Positions 51,703 to 61,377 of a stretch of DNA of 64,000 bases are shown piece after piece (position 1 is the first letter of the stretch; each line of letters starts with the position of its first letter). Origin of the DNA: Fulvivirga sp. (GTDB taxonomy: Bacteria > Bacteroidota > Bacteroidia > Cytophagales > Cyclobacteriaceae). The position numbers were made by a program, and so were the translations under genes. The stretch lies in contig JANQLQ010000228.1 in the NCBI GenBank assembly GCA_028280565.1, forward strand, positions 18,549 through 82,548. Reading direction: 5' to 3'. Below the pieces are notes generated by a model, which saw only the letters and a program-made list of their open reading frames with translations, was not told the DNA's origin and searched no databases.

Positions 51703-53490
51703 TCACTCAATGTGTACTCTCTTCGTAACCGTATGATCTGAAAACTGTAATTGTAACATATACAGTCCCCGGTCAATCCCCGGCACATCAATACTATATT
51801 CCCCGTCATTTGCTTTTACAGGTATCACGGGTATTGTTAATCCCTGCATGGAAATCAAATTTGCACTTTTTATCGTACCCGCCTCATTGATCCCTGCTAT
51901 GGTTAGTTTGCCATCCTGCGAGGGGTTAGGATAGACAAGTACTGGCGTTGTGTATCCAGTTGCACCCGGCTCGAGGGTGGTGTTTGTGTTGTTACTGGTG
52001 GCTTTTGACTTGCTATTGGTTTTACTGCCGTATTTTACGATCAGCCTAGGTTGGTATAATTCGTTAGAAACATTATCGGAATACACCTTAATATCGTTTC
52101 CATTTTTGTGCTCGATGACAAAAGATATTGTGCCATTCCTGGTCACTGCCCGGGTTACGTCAAACGTTAGCTCCTCGCCTCCCGTGATGCTATAATCTTC
52201 GTATTCATCCAACAAACTACCTGATCTACCCGGAAGCTTTTTTGCATCCCTCGTAGCATTACTCCACTGGCTATGCCCTGCTTTATAGACTTTGAAGCTA
52301 CCACTCCCCCACTCGCTACCTTCATTTTTTAACCACAGGGTGGCCTCGGTGATAACGCCGCAAATGTTGCTCACATCGAATTGTAAGTAGCTTCTTCTTC
52401 TATTTTCCTCGATCCTTAAGACATTGGTATCCCTTACCTTCCTGTTTTGTTTATAAACCCCGTGTTGTGCTGTAAAGACACTTGTGGAGGGCAAACAAGA
52501 TGGTGAGTTTTTGTCCACAAATTCTACAACGTCCAGGTCAAACCCTCCCCCATTCACATACTCCAGGCGCAGGACTTTATTGTTTCCCCCGCTCACATGG
52601 ACATCACGTATCACCACCGTAGTAAAATCATACCAACCTGCAGTAGGTTCCAGGTCGGTAAAAGTGGCCAATTCATGACCATCCAAGGAAATTTTCAAGT
52701 CTCCTAATTTAAAACGGGAACCAGAAGCATACCTAAACTTAATATCATACAGGCCATGCTTTACTCCTGATATGGTGTAATCCAGCCATTCTCCACTTTG
52801 AGAGTAACCCACGGATACGCCGTTACTCGCATCTGATTTATCCACGAGGTCTACCATATCTTGTGTGCGATATAAAAAGCCACCCTCCCTGGTATCATCA
52901 TCGCGGTAGGATAGTCCCATGCCCCCCATATCATAATGCTCACTCTCGATCTTGCCGGGTATGGTGTGTGTTCTAAACGCTTCTTTGGTGACCACTTTAT
53001 AGGTAGCCTCTACCGTGGCGGCCCTGGCGGGCATCGTTAATACCGTCTGTGGAGACCATATATCCTCCAAGTATTCTACATCCCCTATCCATTTGTCAAA
53101 TACAACTTCGGTGGCATTCCTGTGCATACGGGAGGGAGCATCATCCGCAATGACGTCTATTTCTTCCCCTGCTTTATAATTACCTGATCCCCTTCCATTG
53201 ATCACCCTAAGAAGAAACAACTCTCCCCATGTGTTTTCTTGGTTAATGGTGTACTTTTCAGTTTCTATTTCCCTAGTTGTGCTATGTGAGGGGTTTTCTT
53301 TTTTAGTGATACCGGGATCATATACGAATGATAAATTCTCTTCGAGCAGCGGGCCGCAGTACTTTCCCGGGCTTGTGGAGGAAGACAAAGGTTTTGGGGC
53401 AAGGCACAAGGCGGCTAAAAAGAACGCCTTTATTAAGGTATTAAACCCCTGTTTTTTAAAGGTAGAGCAGTAGTCAACGTAGAATTTCAT
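51703..53490 (-). CDS. T9SS-exported carbohydrate-binding protein: InlB/BACON-like repeat, CBM6-like, DNRLRE (CBM96)-like and T9SS type-A C-terminal domain
   Basis: GKIESEHYDMGGMGLSYRDDDTREGGFLYRTQDMVDLVDKSDASNGVSVGYSQSGEWLDYTISG (CBM6); RSYLQFDVSNICGVITEATLWLKNEGS; VYPNPSQDGKLTI...GLYMLQLQFSDHTVTKRVHIE. Start placed at MKFYVDY. Confidence 0.85.
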   Translation of the reverse strand: MKFYVDYCSTFKKQGFNTLIKAFFLAALCLAPKPLSSSTSPGKYCGPLLEENLSFVYDPGITKKENPSHSTTREIETEKYTINQENTWGELFLLRVINGRGSGNYKAGEEIDVIADDAPSRMHRNATEVVFDKWIGDVEYLEDIWSPQTVLTMPARAATVEATYKVVTKEAFRTHTIPGKIESEHYDMGGMGLSYRDDDTREGGFLYRTQDMVDLVDKSDASNGVSVGYSQSGEWLDYTISGVKHGLYDIKFRYASGSRFKLGDLKISLDGHELATFTDLEPTAGWYDFTTVVIRDVHVSGGNNKVLRLEYVNGGGFDLDVVEFVDKNSPSCLPSTSVFTAQHGVYKQNRKVRDTNVLRIEENRRRSYLQFDVSNICGVITEATLWLKNEGSEWGSGSFKVYKAGHSQWSNATRDAKKLPGRSGSLLDEYEDYSITGGEELTFDVTRAVTRNGTISFVIEHKNGNDIKVYSDNVSNELYQPRLIVKYGSKTNSKSKATSNNTNTTLEPGATGYTTPVLVYPNPSQDGKLTIAGINEAGTIKSANLISMQGLTIPVIPVKANDGEYSIDVPGIDRGLYMLQLQFSDHTVTKRVHIE

Positions 53491-53772
53491 GGTTATCAAG
53501 GTTATTTGTACTTTCTTCCTAGTATGGCAGAGATCCACCAAAACGAAAATCACGGGTAAACTAATAGGGTTAAGGATATGGCGCAATAGAGGTTATCCTC
53601 TATATGGCTTAAAAATCCCGGGCCCTGATCATACTGCTTTAGAGTACGCCAACCCTTTTAAAGGGTCCAAATCACCGTTTTCCGGGTTAGAATAGTAAAA
53701 AAGTTTTAACCAGTAACCTCCCCACGAGGCTACCGGCTAAAACGTAGTAAAACAACCTGACCACCATAATTT

Positions 53773-55392
53773 CTATCGATACGAGAGGATCAAATTTTTT
53801 GTATCCCTGTACAATTCCATATTAAAGTTATAATACTCTGTAGGTCGCTGGGAAAAGAATTTTTTCATCTTTTCTAATTCGTCTAACCAATCGTCCACCC
53901 TGCCTGAATACTTATCTTCGGGAAATCCTTTTGTTAAGATCTCATCCTGCATCAGGTACATCATAAGACGATAGCTATTCCCGACCATAAAATCATACAA
54001 CGCTGCGCGTTCTGTTTCGTGACTTTCAGGGCCCCACTGCCAATCGCGGTCATAGCGATTAAAATTGGTGTATTTGATCTTAGGTGGGAATTCAGAATTG
54101 GGAATAACCTCCCTTTCCATGGTTACCGAAGGGTCAAAGTTATCGGTCACGATCTTTTTAGTGATCATATACACATTATGGAGGGAATATCCTGATCTTC
54201 CGTAGCCTTTGGTCCGGAAATCTTCGTTGAGAAACCGGGTAAAGTATTCTCCCGTACGGGTGGAGCCACAGCAGCTTTTTCGTAACGAAGTATCAAACAG
54301 CCATCCGCTCCAGAACCAGGGCACCCGGATCTTCCGTAGTTCCTTCCGCATCGTAGAATTGGGAGAGATCCTCTCTTGCACATCACCCGGTAAGCTAACG
54401 GTTCTCCTCTCGAAGATCCGCGCAAAATCTCCCACCTGCCATACGTCGTTGATCGTATTATCACGTCCTACCCCAGCTGCCGGGTAAAATGCCACGCTAG
54501 GCCGGTCTACAAAGTATCGCCGGCCACTCACCTCCTCGCGGAAGATGTGCTGTGCCGCCAGCACCGACTTGTATTTATCGGTCATTAGTTTACGGCCATT
54601 GCCACTAAAATTTTGGAAGGTATGATCATCCACCGCATCTAACATACGGATCAAATTCTCATCGGTCGGGTCTGCCAAATACTCATCTTGTATCGCGTAC
54701 CAGGTGTCACTTTTCGGCAATCGTGGCAGATCAGGCAGCCAGTCCGCTATTGTTGCATGTTCATCGCCTTTATGCGGATCTTCACTCCAGCGATTGAGCG
54801 GTATCCCTATGGCAATATCCCGTGGGTTAACCCCTAACCACTCCTGTTTTTGTCGCATGGCTTCTTCTTTATCCAGGATCGGGATATTAGCAAACCTAAA
54901 GTTCATATCCACCAATTGCCTGCCAAAGGTAAGGTCGCGTTCCTGTGGGGTGTTCCCCGCGAGTACATATCCTTTGGGCTGGAAGGGTCTATCCACCATA
55001 GGATCTTTATGATCAAAGCTGTATTTTTCTTTTAACCCGCGTATCAGCCCTAAGATAGCATCCATATCCGCCGGGCTGGTCAAATGTGGTTCTATCCTCC
55101 TTTTAATATCACGCTCGGAAAAGTTAAAATACGCAATATCCAATCCATCAGGAGCATGACAATTGGCACATGCCGCACCTTCTTGTATTATTCCTTCTTT
55201 TCTAAACACTTTGAGTCCTTCGGAGATCAGTACATCCACTTCCGCGTTTGAAGTTGCACCGGCGCCCATTCCTGTGTTTGAGTCCTCTTGCAAGGACACA
55301 TACTCGTCAAACTCTTCCGTGTGACAAGAAAAACATAGCAGCGCCAGCAGAAAAGCTATGCCACGTGCAAGGTGGTTCATGAGCTTTTGCAT
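53773..55392 (-). CDS. c-type cytochrome domain lipoprotein with one CxxCH motif
   Basis: Lipobox (LLCFSCHTEEF); EGAACANCHAPDGLDIAYFNFSERDIKRRI; otherwise family unclear. Start placed at MQKLMNH. Confidence 0.75.
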   Translation of the reverse strand: MQKLMNHLARGIAFLLALLCFSCHTEEFDEYVSLQEDSNTGMGAGATSNAEVDVLISEGLKVFRKEGIIQEGAACANCHAPDGLDIAYFNFSERDIKRRIEPHLTSPADMDAILGLIRGLKEKYSFDHKDPMVDRPFQPKGYVLAGNTPQERDLTFGRQLVDMNFRFANIPILDKEEAMRQKQEWLGVNPRDIAIGIPLNRWSEDPHKGDEHATIADWLPDLPRLPKSDTWYAIQDEYLADPTDENLIRMLDAVDDHTFQNFSGNGRKLMTDKYKSVLAAQHIFREEVSGRRYFVDRPSVAFYPAAGVGRDNTINDVWQVGDFARIFERRTVSLPGDVQERISPNSTMRKELRKIRVPWFWSGWLFDTSLRKSCCGSTRTGEYFTRFLNEDFRTKGYGRSGYSLHNVYMITKKIVTDNFDPSVTMEREVIPNSEFPPKIKYTNFNRYDRDWQWGPESHETERAALYDFMVGNSYRLMMYLMQDEILTKGFPEDKYSGRVDDWLDELEKMKKFFSQRPTEYYNFNMELYRDTKNLILSYR

Positions 55393-55782
55393 GACAGTAA
55401 CTTTAATTTGTTTTGGGTTTTGTTCCATAATATGAGTTTTAGAGATTAAGTATTATGGTTATTTGTTTTATGATAAATTTAGAGGAGGGATGCTGTCATC
55501 ACAATAGAGGTTTCCCTCTATGGGGTCATGGTTTGAAACCGGGTAATTATGATCCTTCTTAAGAAGACGGGTTCCATAAGAAAATAAGGATGGATCAAAT
55601 AGTAAAGAAGATCTCTTGGTGATGCTTTGAGCTTTAGTGCCTTGATGACTAGGGAAGCTCCGCCACCAAGAGGCACAAATGCACGAAGGCACCCCCAGTT
55701 TACTCGCCAAAACTACCCCGGATAACATCCAAGTGATAAATGATTATCGAGTCCAGGTTAAGAAGTAAAGATTCCGCCCCGG

Positions 55783-56003
55783 TTTCTTTGTATCGTAACT
55801 ACTTGCCCTTATAAAAAAGTGATGGATCATTCATGAAAAAATAAGTCAGTTGCTTACAAATGCACAGATTTACAATACGGTCATTTAGTTGAATAAAAGA
55901 TGGGAATGATTTATAAAATACGTTACTTAGTCTAGTACGAGCGGACGCTCTTTCATAGGATTAGGTCGGGGGACCGCTGCGCTTAACCTTGGACCAGGCG
56001 TGT
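55783..56003 (+). repeat. Imperfect ~220 bp direct repeat, left copy (core hairpin at 55936-55998)
   Basis: tacgagcggacgctctttcataggattaggtcgggggaccgctgcgcttaaccttggaccagg; 4 differences in 63 bp from 59116-59178; weaker similarity upstream (ttctttgta...ataaa(a/g)aagtg(a/g)tg(g/a)atc). Confidence 0.75.
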
Positions 56004-56031
56004 TTGACCTTGGACCAGGCTGGGTTAAAGT

Positions 56032-56946
56032 TTGACTCATTCGACATCAAAAAAATTGAAGACAAAAAAGCTCAAAGCGACACCCTATCATGATATCTCA
56101 TCCATTCTTGAGTTAGACAAGGCGGATGTGCAGGTGCAGTTGCAAAGGCCGACTTTTGGTAAAGAAATGCTAAGTCCGCACAGGGGTTCTTATTACTGTG
56201 TTTTGCTATTGACTAAGGGAGCTGTGAATCATATGGCTAATCTTCAATATTTTCATGCGGAAGAAAATGCTTTGATCTTTTCCAGCCCAGGAATGATCAA
56301 GTGCTGGGATGAACCCTCAGTGGATGTAGAAGGATATTCATTACTCTTTACAGCAGATTTTTTTAAGACGAATGGTCATTCCACTACAAACCTTAGCCAA
56401 TTTCCATTTTTTCAATGGGACGCACGACATTTTTTCCAAACCAGTAAAAAGACCCGCAAAAATCTTGAACCGCTTTTCAAAAAGATCTTGCACGAACTGG
56501 AAGGCAAGAAACTTAAAAACGACTCTGTCATTCAGTCCTATATCAATATCCTTTTGATCGAATTGGAACGGGTTTATTCTGAAATAATTAACAAAGAAGA
56601 CCGCCTGGTCCCCAGGCATGTTAAGCTGGCCAACGAATATAAATGTTTGGTAAGTCATCATTTCCATAAAAACCTTTCAGTAAAAGAGTATGCTGAAATG
56701 CTCAACGTTACCCCCAATCATCTCAATGATACGGTTAAGGCTACCATCGGTAAAACAGCGAGTTCACTCATCCAGGAAATGACCTTGCTCGAGGCCAAAG
56801 TTTTACTGCGCCAAACCCAAATTTCAATTGCCGAAGTTGCCTTTCATTTAAACTTTGAAGACCCTTCCTATTTTGGACGGTTTTTCAAAAAACTCACCGG
56901 GATGACCCCTTTTCAATACCGGAAAAATAACCTGGGCAATCCGTAA
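56032..56946 (+). CDS. AraC family transcriptional regulator
   Basis: C-terminal HTH: HFHKNLSVKEYAEMLNVTPNHLNDTVKATIGKTASSLIQEMTLLEAKVLLRQTQISIAEVAFHLNFEDPSYFGRFFKKLTGMTPFQYRK. Start uncertain (TTG in ORF track). Confidence 0.93.
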   Translation: MTHSTSKKLKTKKLKATPYHDISSILELDKADVQVQLQRPTFGKEMLSPHRGSYYCVLLLTKGAVNHMANLQYFHAEENALIFSSPGMIKCWDEPSVDVEGYSLLFTADFFKTNGHSTTNLSQFPFFQWDARHFFQTSKKTRKNLEPLFKKILHELEGKKLKNDSVIQSYINILLIELERVYSEIINKEDRLVPRHVKLANEYKCLVSHHFHKNLSVKEYAEMLNVTPNHLNDTVKATIGKTASSLIQEMTLLEAKVLLRQTQISIAEVAFHLNFEDPSYFGRFFKKLTGMTPFQYRKNNLGNP

Positions 56947-57099
56947 AAAGTACCAGGTTTAAGAATAAAAGTTCGATCAAAGGGCGGAAACATAGCCATA
57001 ACTTTGACCTGTTCCGTAAGTGATGATCCATTCATCGGGATCCTTTGCTGATGATGGGTATGGGTATAGGCATCCTTCAAAAATCAAAACACTAGGGAT

Positions 57100-57888
57100 A
57101 TGAAATACAAGCAGTTTGATCTCGAGGAATTAACTCCGCACTTAGGCGCCATTATTACCGGCATGGACCTGTCCTCCCCCGAATTTAGCAAGGAAATGAG
57201 GGTGGAGCTGTTAGATGCTTTTGAGCGATACCAGCTGTTGCTTTTTAAAGGCAAAGTGCTCGCACCCAAAGAGCAGGTGAGGTTTACCAGGCTATTCGGA
57301 GAATTAGAAATATTTCCTTACAGTCCCACACAGCTTAAAGATTATCCCGAGATTTTCAGGCTGTCTACTGATATAAATGAAGGGCATACCAATGTAGGAT
57401 TTTACTGGCACCAGGATGGCTCTTTTCGGCCTACTCCTTCTGCTACTTCTGTGTTCCACCTCGTCAAGGTACCCCAATCGGGAGGAGATACCCTGTTCGC
57501 TAATGCTTACGAGGCCTATAAAAGAATACCGGGCCATCTTTTAGAAGTAGCCCATAAGCTGAAAACAATACATGAAGGTAACATTCTTCACGACCTGGTG
57601 ATTGAACACCCCAAAACCGGCAGAAGAGCGCTCTACCTTAATATGGGGCTTGTTCGTTCGGTTACAGGTTTTGAAGAAAACGAAAAAGGCAAAGTGGATG
57701 AACTTGTAGGGCTTTTCCAGCCCATATTGGACCATCCATCCGTAATGTACACGCACCGGTGGCAAGAGGGAGACTTGCTGTTATGTGATAATTATTCCGT
57801 TTTTCACCAGGCCACGGAAACGAATTCTAAAGAGGAACGAACCCTTCACCGAACAACGGTAGCCGGTACACTCACCTTAAACCGCTAA
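57100..57888 (+). CDS. TauD/TfdA family Fe(II)/2-oxoglutarate-dependent dioxygenase
   Basis: FYWHQDGSFRPTPSATSVFHLVKVPQSGGDTLFANAYEAY (HxD) and RTLHRTTVAG (distal His). Confidence 0.92.
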   Translation: MKYKQFDLEELTPHLGAIITGMDLSSPEFSKEMRVELLDAFERYQLLLFKGKVLAPKEQVRFTRLFGELEIFPYSPTQLKDYPEIFRLSTDINEGHTNVGFYWHQDGSFRPTPSATSVFHLVKVPQSGGDTLFANAYEAYKRIPGHLLEVAHKLKTIHEGNILHDLVIEHPKTGRRALYLNMGLVRSVTGFEENEKGKVDELVGLFQPILDHPSVMYTHRWQEGDLLLCDNYSVFHQATETNSKEERTLHRTTVAGTLTLNR

Positions 57889-57889
57889 A

Positions 57890-57970
57890 ATGGAAAAAGA
57901 AAAGAAATCACATCCCCATAAAAACCAGCTATTTGGTCCACCTCATTCCCCGGGAGCCTGCACTATATGA
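57890..57970 (+). CDS. Possible 26-aa microprotein MEKEKKSHPHKNQLFGPPHSPGACTI, ATGA-overlapped with the HD gene
   Basis: ATG 2 bp after the TauD stop; its TGA overlaps the ATG at 57967. Below the ORF-track length cutoff. Confidence 0.3.
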   Translation: MEKEKKSHPHKNQLFGPPHSPGACTI

Positions 57971-58593
57971 ACTTTTCCATAGGTGATCATATGATCAATG
58001 CAATAAAAAATTACGCTACTCAAGCGTTAGAGGACCTGCCGGGGGACCTATTATTTCATAACCTTGAACACACGAAGCAGGTGGTGGCAGCCGTATGGGA
58101 AATAGGCTCTATGTCCGGGCTTTCTACAAAGGAAATAAAGATTATTTTGGCTGCAGCGTGGTTTCATGACCTGGGCCATAAAGTGAAATACATGGATCAT
58201 GAAGAAGAAAGCGTAAAGCTGGCTCACCATTTTTTCACAGCGCAGGAAGTAAACCCGTGCCTGGTACAATGCATCGAAGCGTGTATCCACGCCACGAAAA
58301 TGCCACAACAGCCGAAAGGGCTTTTTCAAGAGGTCCTTTGCGATGCTGACCTCTATCATTTATCAACCCCGGCCTGCTTAGAGAATGGGAAAAAGTTACG
58401 AAAAGAACTGCACTTGAAGTTAGGTAAAGTGGTCGACGATGAATGCTGGGATAGGACTAATCTCCTTTTTCTCAAAAACCATCAATACTTTACTGCTTAC
58501 GGCAAAAAAATACTTCAGCCCAGGAAAGAAAAGTATACGCTGTATAAGCTTAGAAGACAAATTATCAATAGGAGATCAAACCGGGAAAAATAA
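57967..58593 (+). CDS. HD domain phosphohydrolase-like protein
   Basis: LFHNLEHTKQVVAAVWEIGSMSGLSTKEIKIILAAAWFHDLGHKVKYMDHEEESVKLAHHF: H...HD...D pattern. Confidence 0.9.
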   Translation: MNFSIGDHMINAIKNYATQALEDLPGDLLFHNLEHTKQVVAAVWEIGSMSGLSTKEIKIILAAAWFHDLGHKVKYMDHEEESVKLAHHFFTAQEVNPCLVQCIEACIHATKMPQQPKGLFQEVLCDADLYHLSTPACLENGKKLRKELHLKLGKVVDDECWDRTNLLFLKNHQYFTAYGKKILQPRKEKYTLYKLRRQIINRRSNREK

Positions 58594-58604
58594 CGATCAA
58601 AACT

Positions 58605-58895
58605 ATGCCTTTAAAGAAGAATGTATGTCATCATATTGCTGACCTCGAATCCCTTAAAAATCCCGGGATCGATTACTGCGAAGAATGCATAAAAACAGGA
58701 GATACCTGGCTTCATTTGAGAGTCTGTCAAACTTGTGGAAAAGTTCATTGCTGCGATTCCTCGCCCAATCGGCACGCCGCGAAACATTATGAAAGTACGG
58801 GGCATGCGGTGGTGATCCCGGCAGAAAAAAATGCCGGCGCTTGGGCTTACTGCTTTGTTCACCAAGCGATGGCCGATGTAAGTCATCTTAAATGA
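58605..58895 (+). CDS. UBP-type zinc finger domain protein
   Basis: CEECIKTGDTWLHLRVCQTCGKVHCCDSSPNRHAAKHYESTGHAVVIPAEKNAGAWAYCFVHQ. Confidence 0.9.
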   Translation: MPLKKNVCHHIADLESLKNPGIDYCEECIKTGDTWLHLRVCQTCGKVHCCDSSPNRHAAKHYESTGHAVVIPAEKNAGAWAYCFVHQAMADVSHLK

Positions 58896-58956
58896 TTTTG
58901 CAACCTGGCTCATGTTAATGGCATATTGCTCCTGGGTGCCTAGGGCATCCGCCCGG

Positions 58957-59179
58957 GCTTCTTTGTAAATGACTGCTTTGTCCTATAAAGAAGTGGTGAA
59001 TCTCTAGACGAAGTAAACTCATTGTTTAAAACACGTAGGCTTATTAAAGTCTTGTCCAGGTTGTTTGGAGGAATAGAGGCGATGTGTAGTTTATTGCATG
59101 CGTTGCTGTTCCTAATACGAGCTGACGCTCTTTCATAGGATTAGGTCGGAGGACCGCTGCGCTTAACCTCCGACCAGGT
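58957..59179 (+). repeat. Imperfect ~220 bp direct repeat, right copy (core at 59116-59178)
   Basis: tacgagctgacgctctttcataggattaggtcggaggaccgctgcgcttaacctccgaccagg; perfect 9-bp stem ggtcggagg (59144-59152)/cctccgacc (59167-59175). Confidence 0.75.
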
Positions 59180-59195
59180 TTCGAGGTAGGTTCTT

Positions 59196-59798
59196 TTATT
59201 TCAGCTCGTAAATAAATTTAACAAGTTTATCTATTGTTAAATAGGGGTTTAATTCCCATATCGGTACCCCAGAATCAATATCCGCTTGTTTGTATTTTCT
59301 TAACTTTTCTGCATTGTTTACCGCATTGGTGAAAAGGTGCTCCAATTTTGGAAGCAATCTAGTCTTTCCGGGTTCGTAGTTGGCTATGAAATTTTGTTCT
59401 AAGTAATTCTTAACCACATCCCCATTCGTAAATGATCGCGTTGAATACTGGAAGTGAATCAAAAACCAAAACTCAATATTGAAGCTTGAATAAGCAATCT
59501 TAATCGAATTAGACCCTGCCTTATCAAAAGCTTTATTCCTGTTTGGAAGGTTGTCATTATCGAAAACGACCCATATATGGTCATGGGGCGCACTTTCATA
59601 TCTTGCCTTTTGTTTTCTTCTTATTGCTTCGTTGACAAGATTTAAGGGGTCGTTTTTTTTGAAACGCTCAACGTCAATTTTAATCCCTCGCTGTTTTTCA
59701 CGTGGGAGCTTATTTTTAATCTCTAAAAGATAATTTCTTTCAGTTTCTCCTTCGCACAAGATCAAAATTTTTAGATTTAGCTGTCTATTGCGCCTCAA
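59196..59798 (-). CDS. RloB-like protein (TOPRIM-type), partner of the upstream ATPase
   Basis: LKILILCEGETERNYLLEIKNKL; HIWVVFDNDN; IKIAYSSFNIEFWFLIHFQY: RloB signature pattern. Confidence 0.88.
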   Translation of the reverse strand: MRRNRQLNLKILILCEGETERNYLLEIKNKLPREKQRGIKIDVERFKKNDPLNLVNEAIRRKQKARYESAPHDHIWVVFDNDNLPNRNKAFDKAGSNSIKIAYSSFNIEFWFLIHFQYSTRSFTNGDVVKNYLEQNFIANYEPGKTRLLPKLEHLFTNAVNNAEKLRKYKQADIDSGVPIWELNPYLTIDKLVKFIYELK

Positions 59799-59806
59799 TC
59801 TTGCTA

Positions 59807-61078
59807 TTAAAAGGTCATTTCCAGTTCATTTATGATAGGAGTCGCTCCAAATTTTCCACTATCGTACCATTTATCATATGGGATATTTGATCGTACTCCA
59901 CTTATATCGGCCATACTGAACAAATCAGTTTCACCTTTTTCGTTTTTCTCAACAAACCAGATTTGATCACGCCTAAAAATATCACTGTCCAATTGTGAAA
60001 GATCATGAGTTGCAAAAATCAATTGAGCATTTTTATCGTTTATTCCGGGATCATGGAATAACTTGATCAGTGATTTTGTGACGTGAGGGTGTAGATTTTT
60101 TTCAAATTCATCCACTATAAGGATGGTCCCATCTTCAAAAGCATCCAGGATAATCCCGGTGAGTATAAATAGACTTTGCGTCCCTTTTGATTCCTCACTT
60201 TTGTCAAACATCGTTTCGCCAACCACTTCATCATTTTCAAAAACTTTATGTACGGTCCTAACCTTCATTTTGAAATCATCCTTGATCCGTTCAGCCACTA
60301 AACCAGGAATATCATCGGGAAGCGGGCTTTTTTCCCAGTCGACCACCTCAGACTTTACTTTCGTAATACCAGTATCTAGGGCACAAATTATTCGATTGAA
60401 TTTTTCACTAAATTCTATATCATCCGTGTCTGCCAATCTCTCGGCGTATAAATGCTGGGTCCTGCTTTCATGAAAATCTTCGAAAAACGGGTATGATGCC
60501 AGCTTTTCCTTGAAAAAATTAAAAACAGGTATCAAAACTTGAACATTATCCAAGACAGCCTTGGACAAGAAAAGTTGGTTAGGAAGTAGCTTTTTTTCAA
60601 TCGACTTCCGATCACCTTTATAGTGGTCACCAAACTTAATCGGAGAGTTGCCAACCCTTGAATAGATGAGCGATGGTTGCTTTTTAGGACGAAATACTAA
60701 TTCTTCTCTTGTTATTTCTTTGTCCCGGTACTCTAAAAAAAGCGTGTACAGAACATCTTCAATGTAAAAATCAAGTTCAAATTTGACAGGTTTCTTTTTA
60801 GAAGTTTTGTCTAATAAATAGGGCTCATAGGGACCAATTCCCTCGTTTGGCGTATGCTTTGCACTTCCCCGGACCAGGAAGTCAATAGCTGAAAAAGCCA
60901 TGAGAATATTGCTTTTTCCAGATGCGTTTGCCCCATAAATCACGGATGATTTCAGGAGCTTTTTTCCATTCAATTCAACAAGGTTATTGTAGTGCTCTTT
61001 AAACGATGTTGCCTCAAATGAGAATTCTATTCGATTCTTTATTGACCTGAAGTTCTCTATTGCAATTCTTGAAAGCAT
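59807..61078 (-). CDS. AAA ATPase (RloA/AbiLi-like, SMC-type P-loop)
   Basis: IENFRSIKNRIEFSFEAT, VIYGANASGKSNILMAF (Walker A), ILIVDEFEKNLHPHVTKSLI (Walker B), AQLIFATHDLSQLDSDIFRRDQIWFVEKNEKGETDLFS. Confidence 0.92.
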   Translation of the reverse strand: MLSRIAIENFRSIKNRIEFSFEATSFKEHYNNLVELNGKKLLKSSVIYGANASGKSNILMAFSAIDFLVRGSAKHTPNEGIGPYEPYLLDKTSKKKPVKFELDFYIEDVLYTLFLEYRDKEITREELVFRPKKQPSLIYSRVGNSPIKFGDHYKGDRKSIEKKLLPNQLFLSKAVLDNVQVLIPVFNFFKEKLASYPFFEDFHESRTQHLYAERLADTDDIEFSEKFNRIICALDTGITKVKSEVVDWEKSPLPDDIPGLVAERIKDDFKMKVRTVHKVFENDEVVGETMFDKSEESKGTQSLFILTGIILDAFEDGTILIVDEFEKNLHPHVTKSLIKLFHDPGINDKNAQLIFATHDLSQLDSDIFRRDQIWFVEKNEKGETDLFSMADISGVRSNIPYDKWYDSGKFGATPIINELEMTF

Positions 61079-61377
61079 TTCTTAACGTTTATAGGATATA
61101 AATACTAATAACGTAAAAAAAATGCAATTAATTCATCAATTCCTTGTGATTGATTCAATGAAAATGTGTCATGAAGGTAACTGGATAGAACCCATAAACG
61201 ATACATCATTATACTTTCACAACGACATACAAACACCGATCCTTACTATAATTGCCTAACAGGCTCCTGGTGTTTTCCGAATAATTAGCAGCTTCCTACA
61301 CTTCCGCTCGGTCTCTTTCGTAACAATAGTTTAATCCTATAAGTATGATGGACCATATAGAGAAGTAGCCCCACGGC

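Noticed and set aside
55468-55728. 86-aa - strand ORF after the cytochrome gene
   Set aside because: No domain; the text (gtgcctt..., aagaggcacaaatgcacgaaggcac) looks like an intergenic dispersed repeat rather than coding sequence.
55936-59178. CRISPR array possibility from the repeated hairpin sequence
   Set aside because: Only two copies ~3.2 kb apart, with genes between and no spacer-repeat periodicity; no cas genes in the window.
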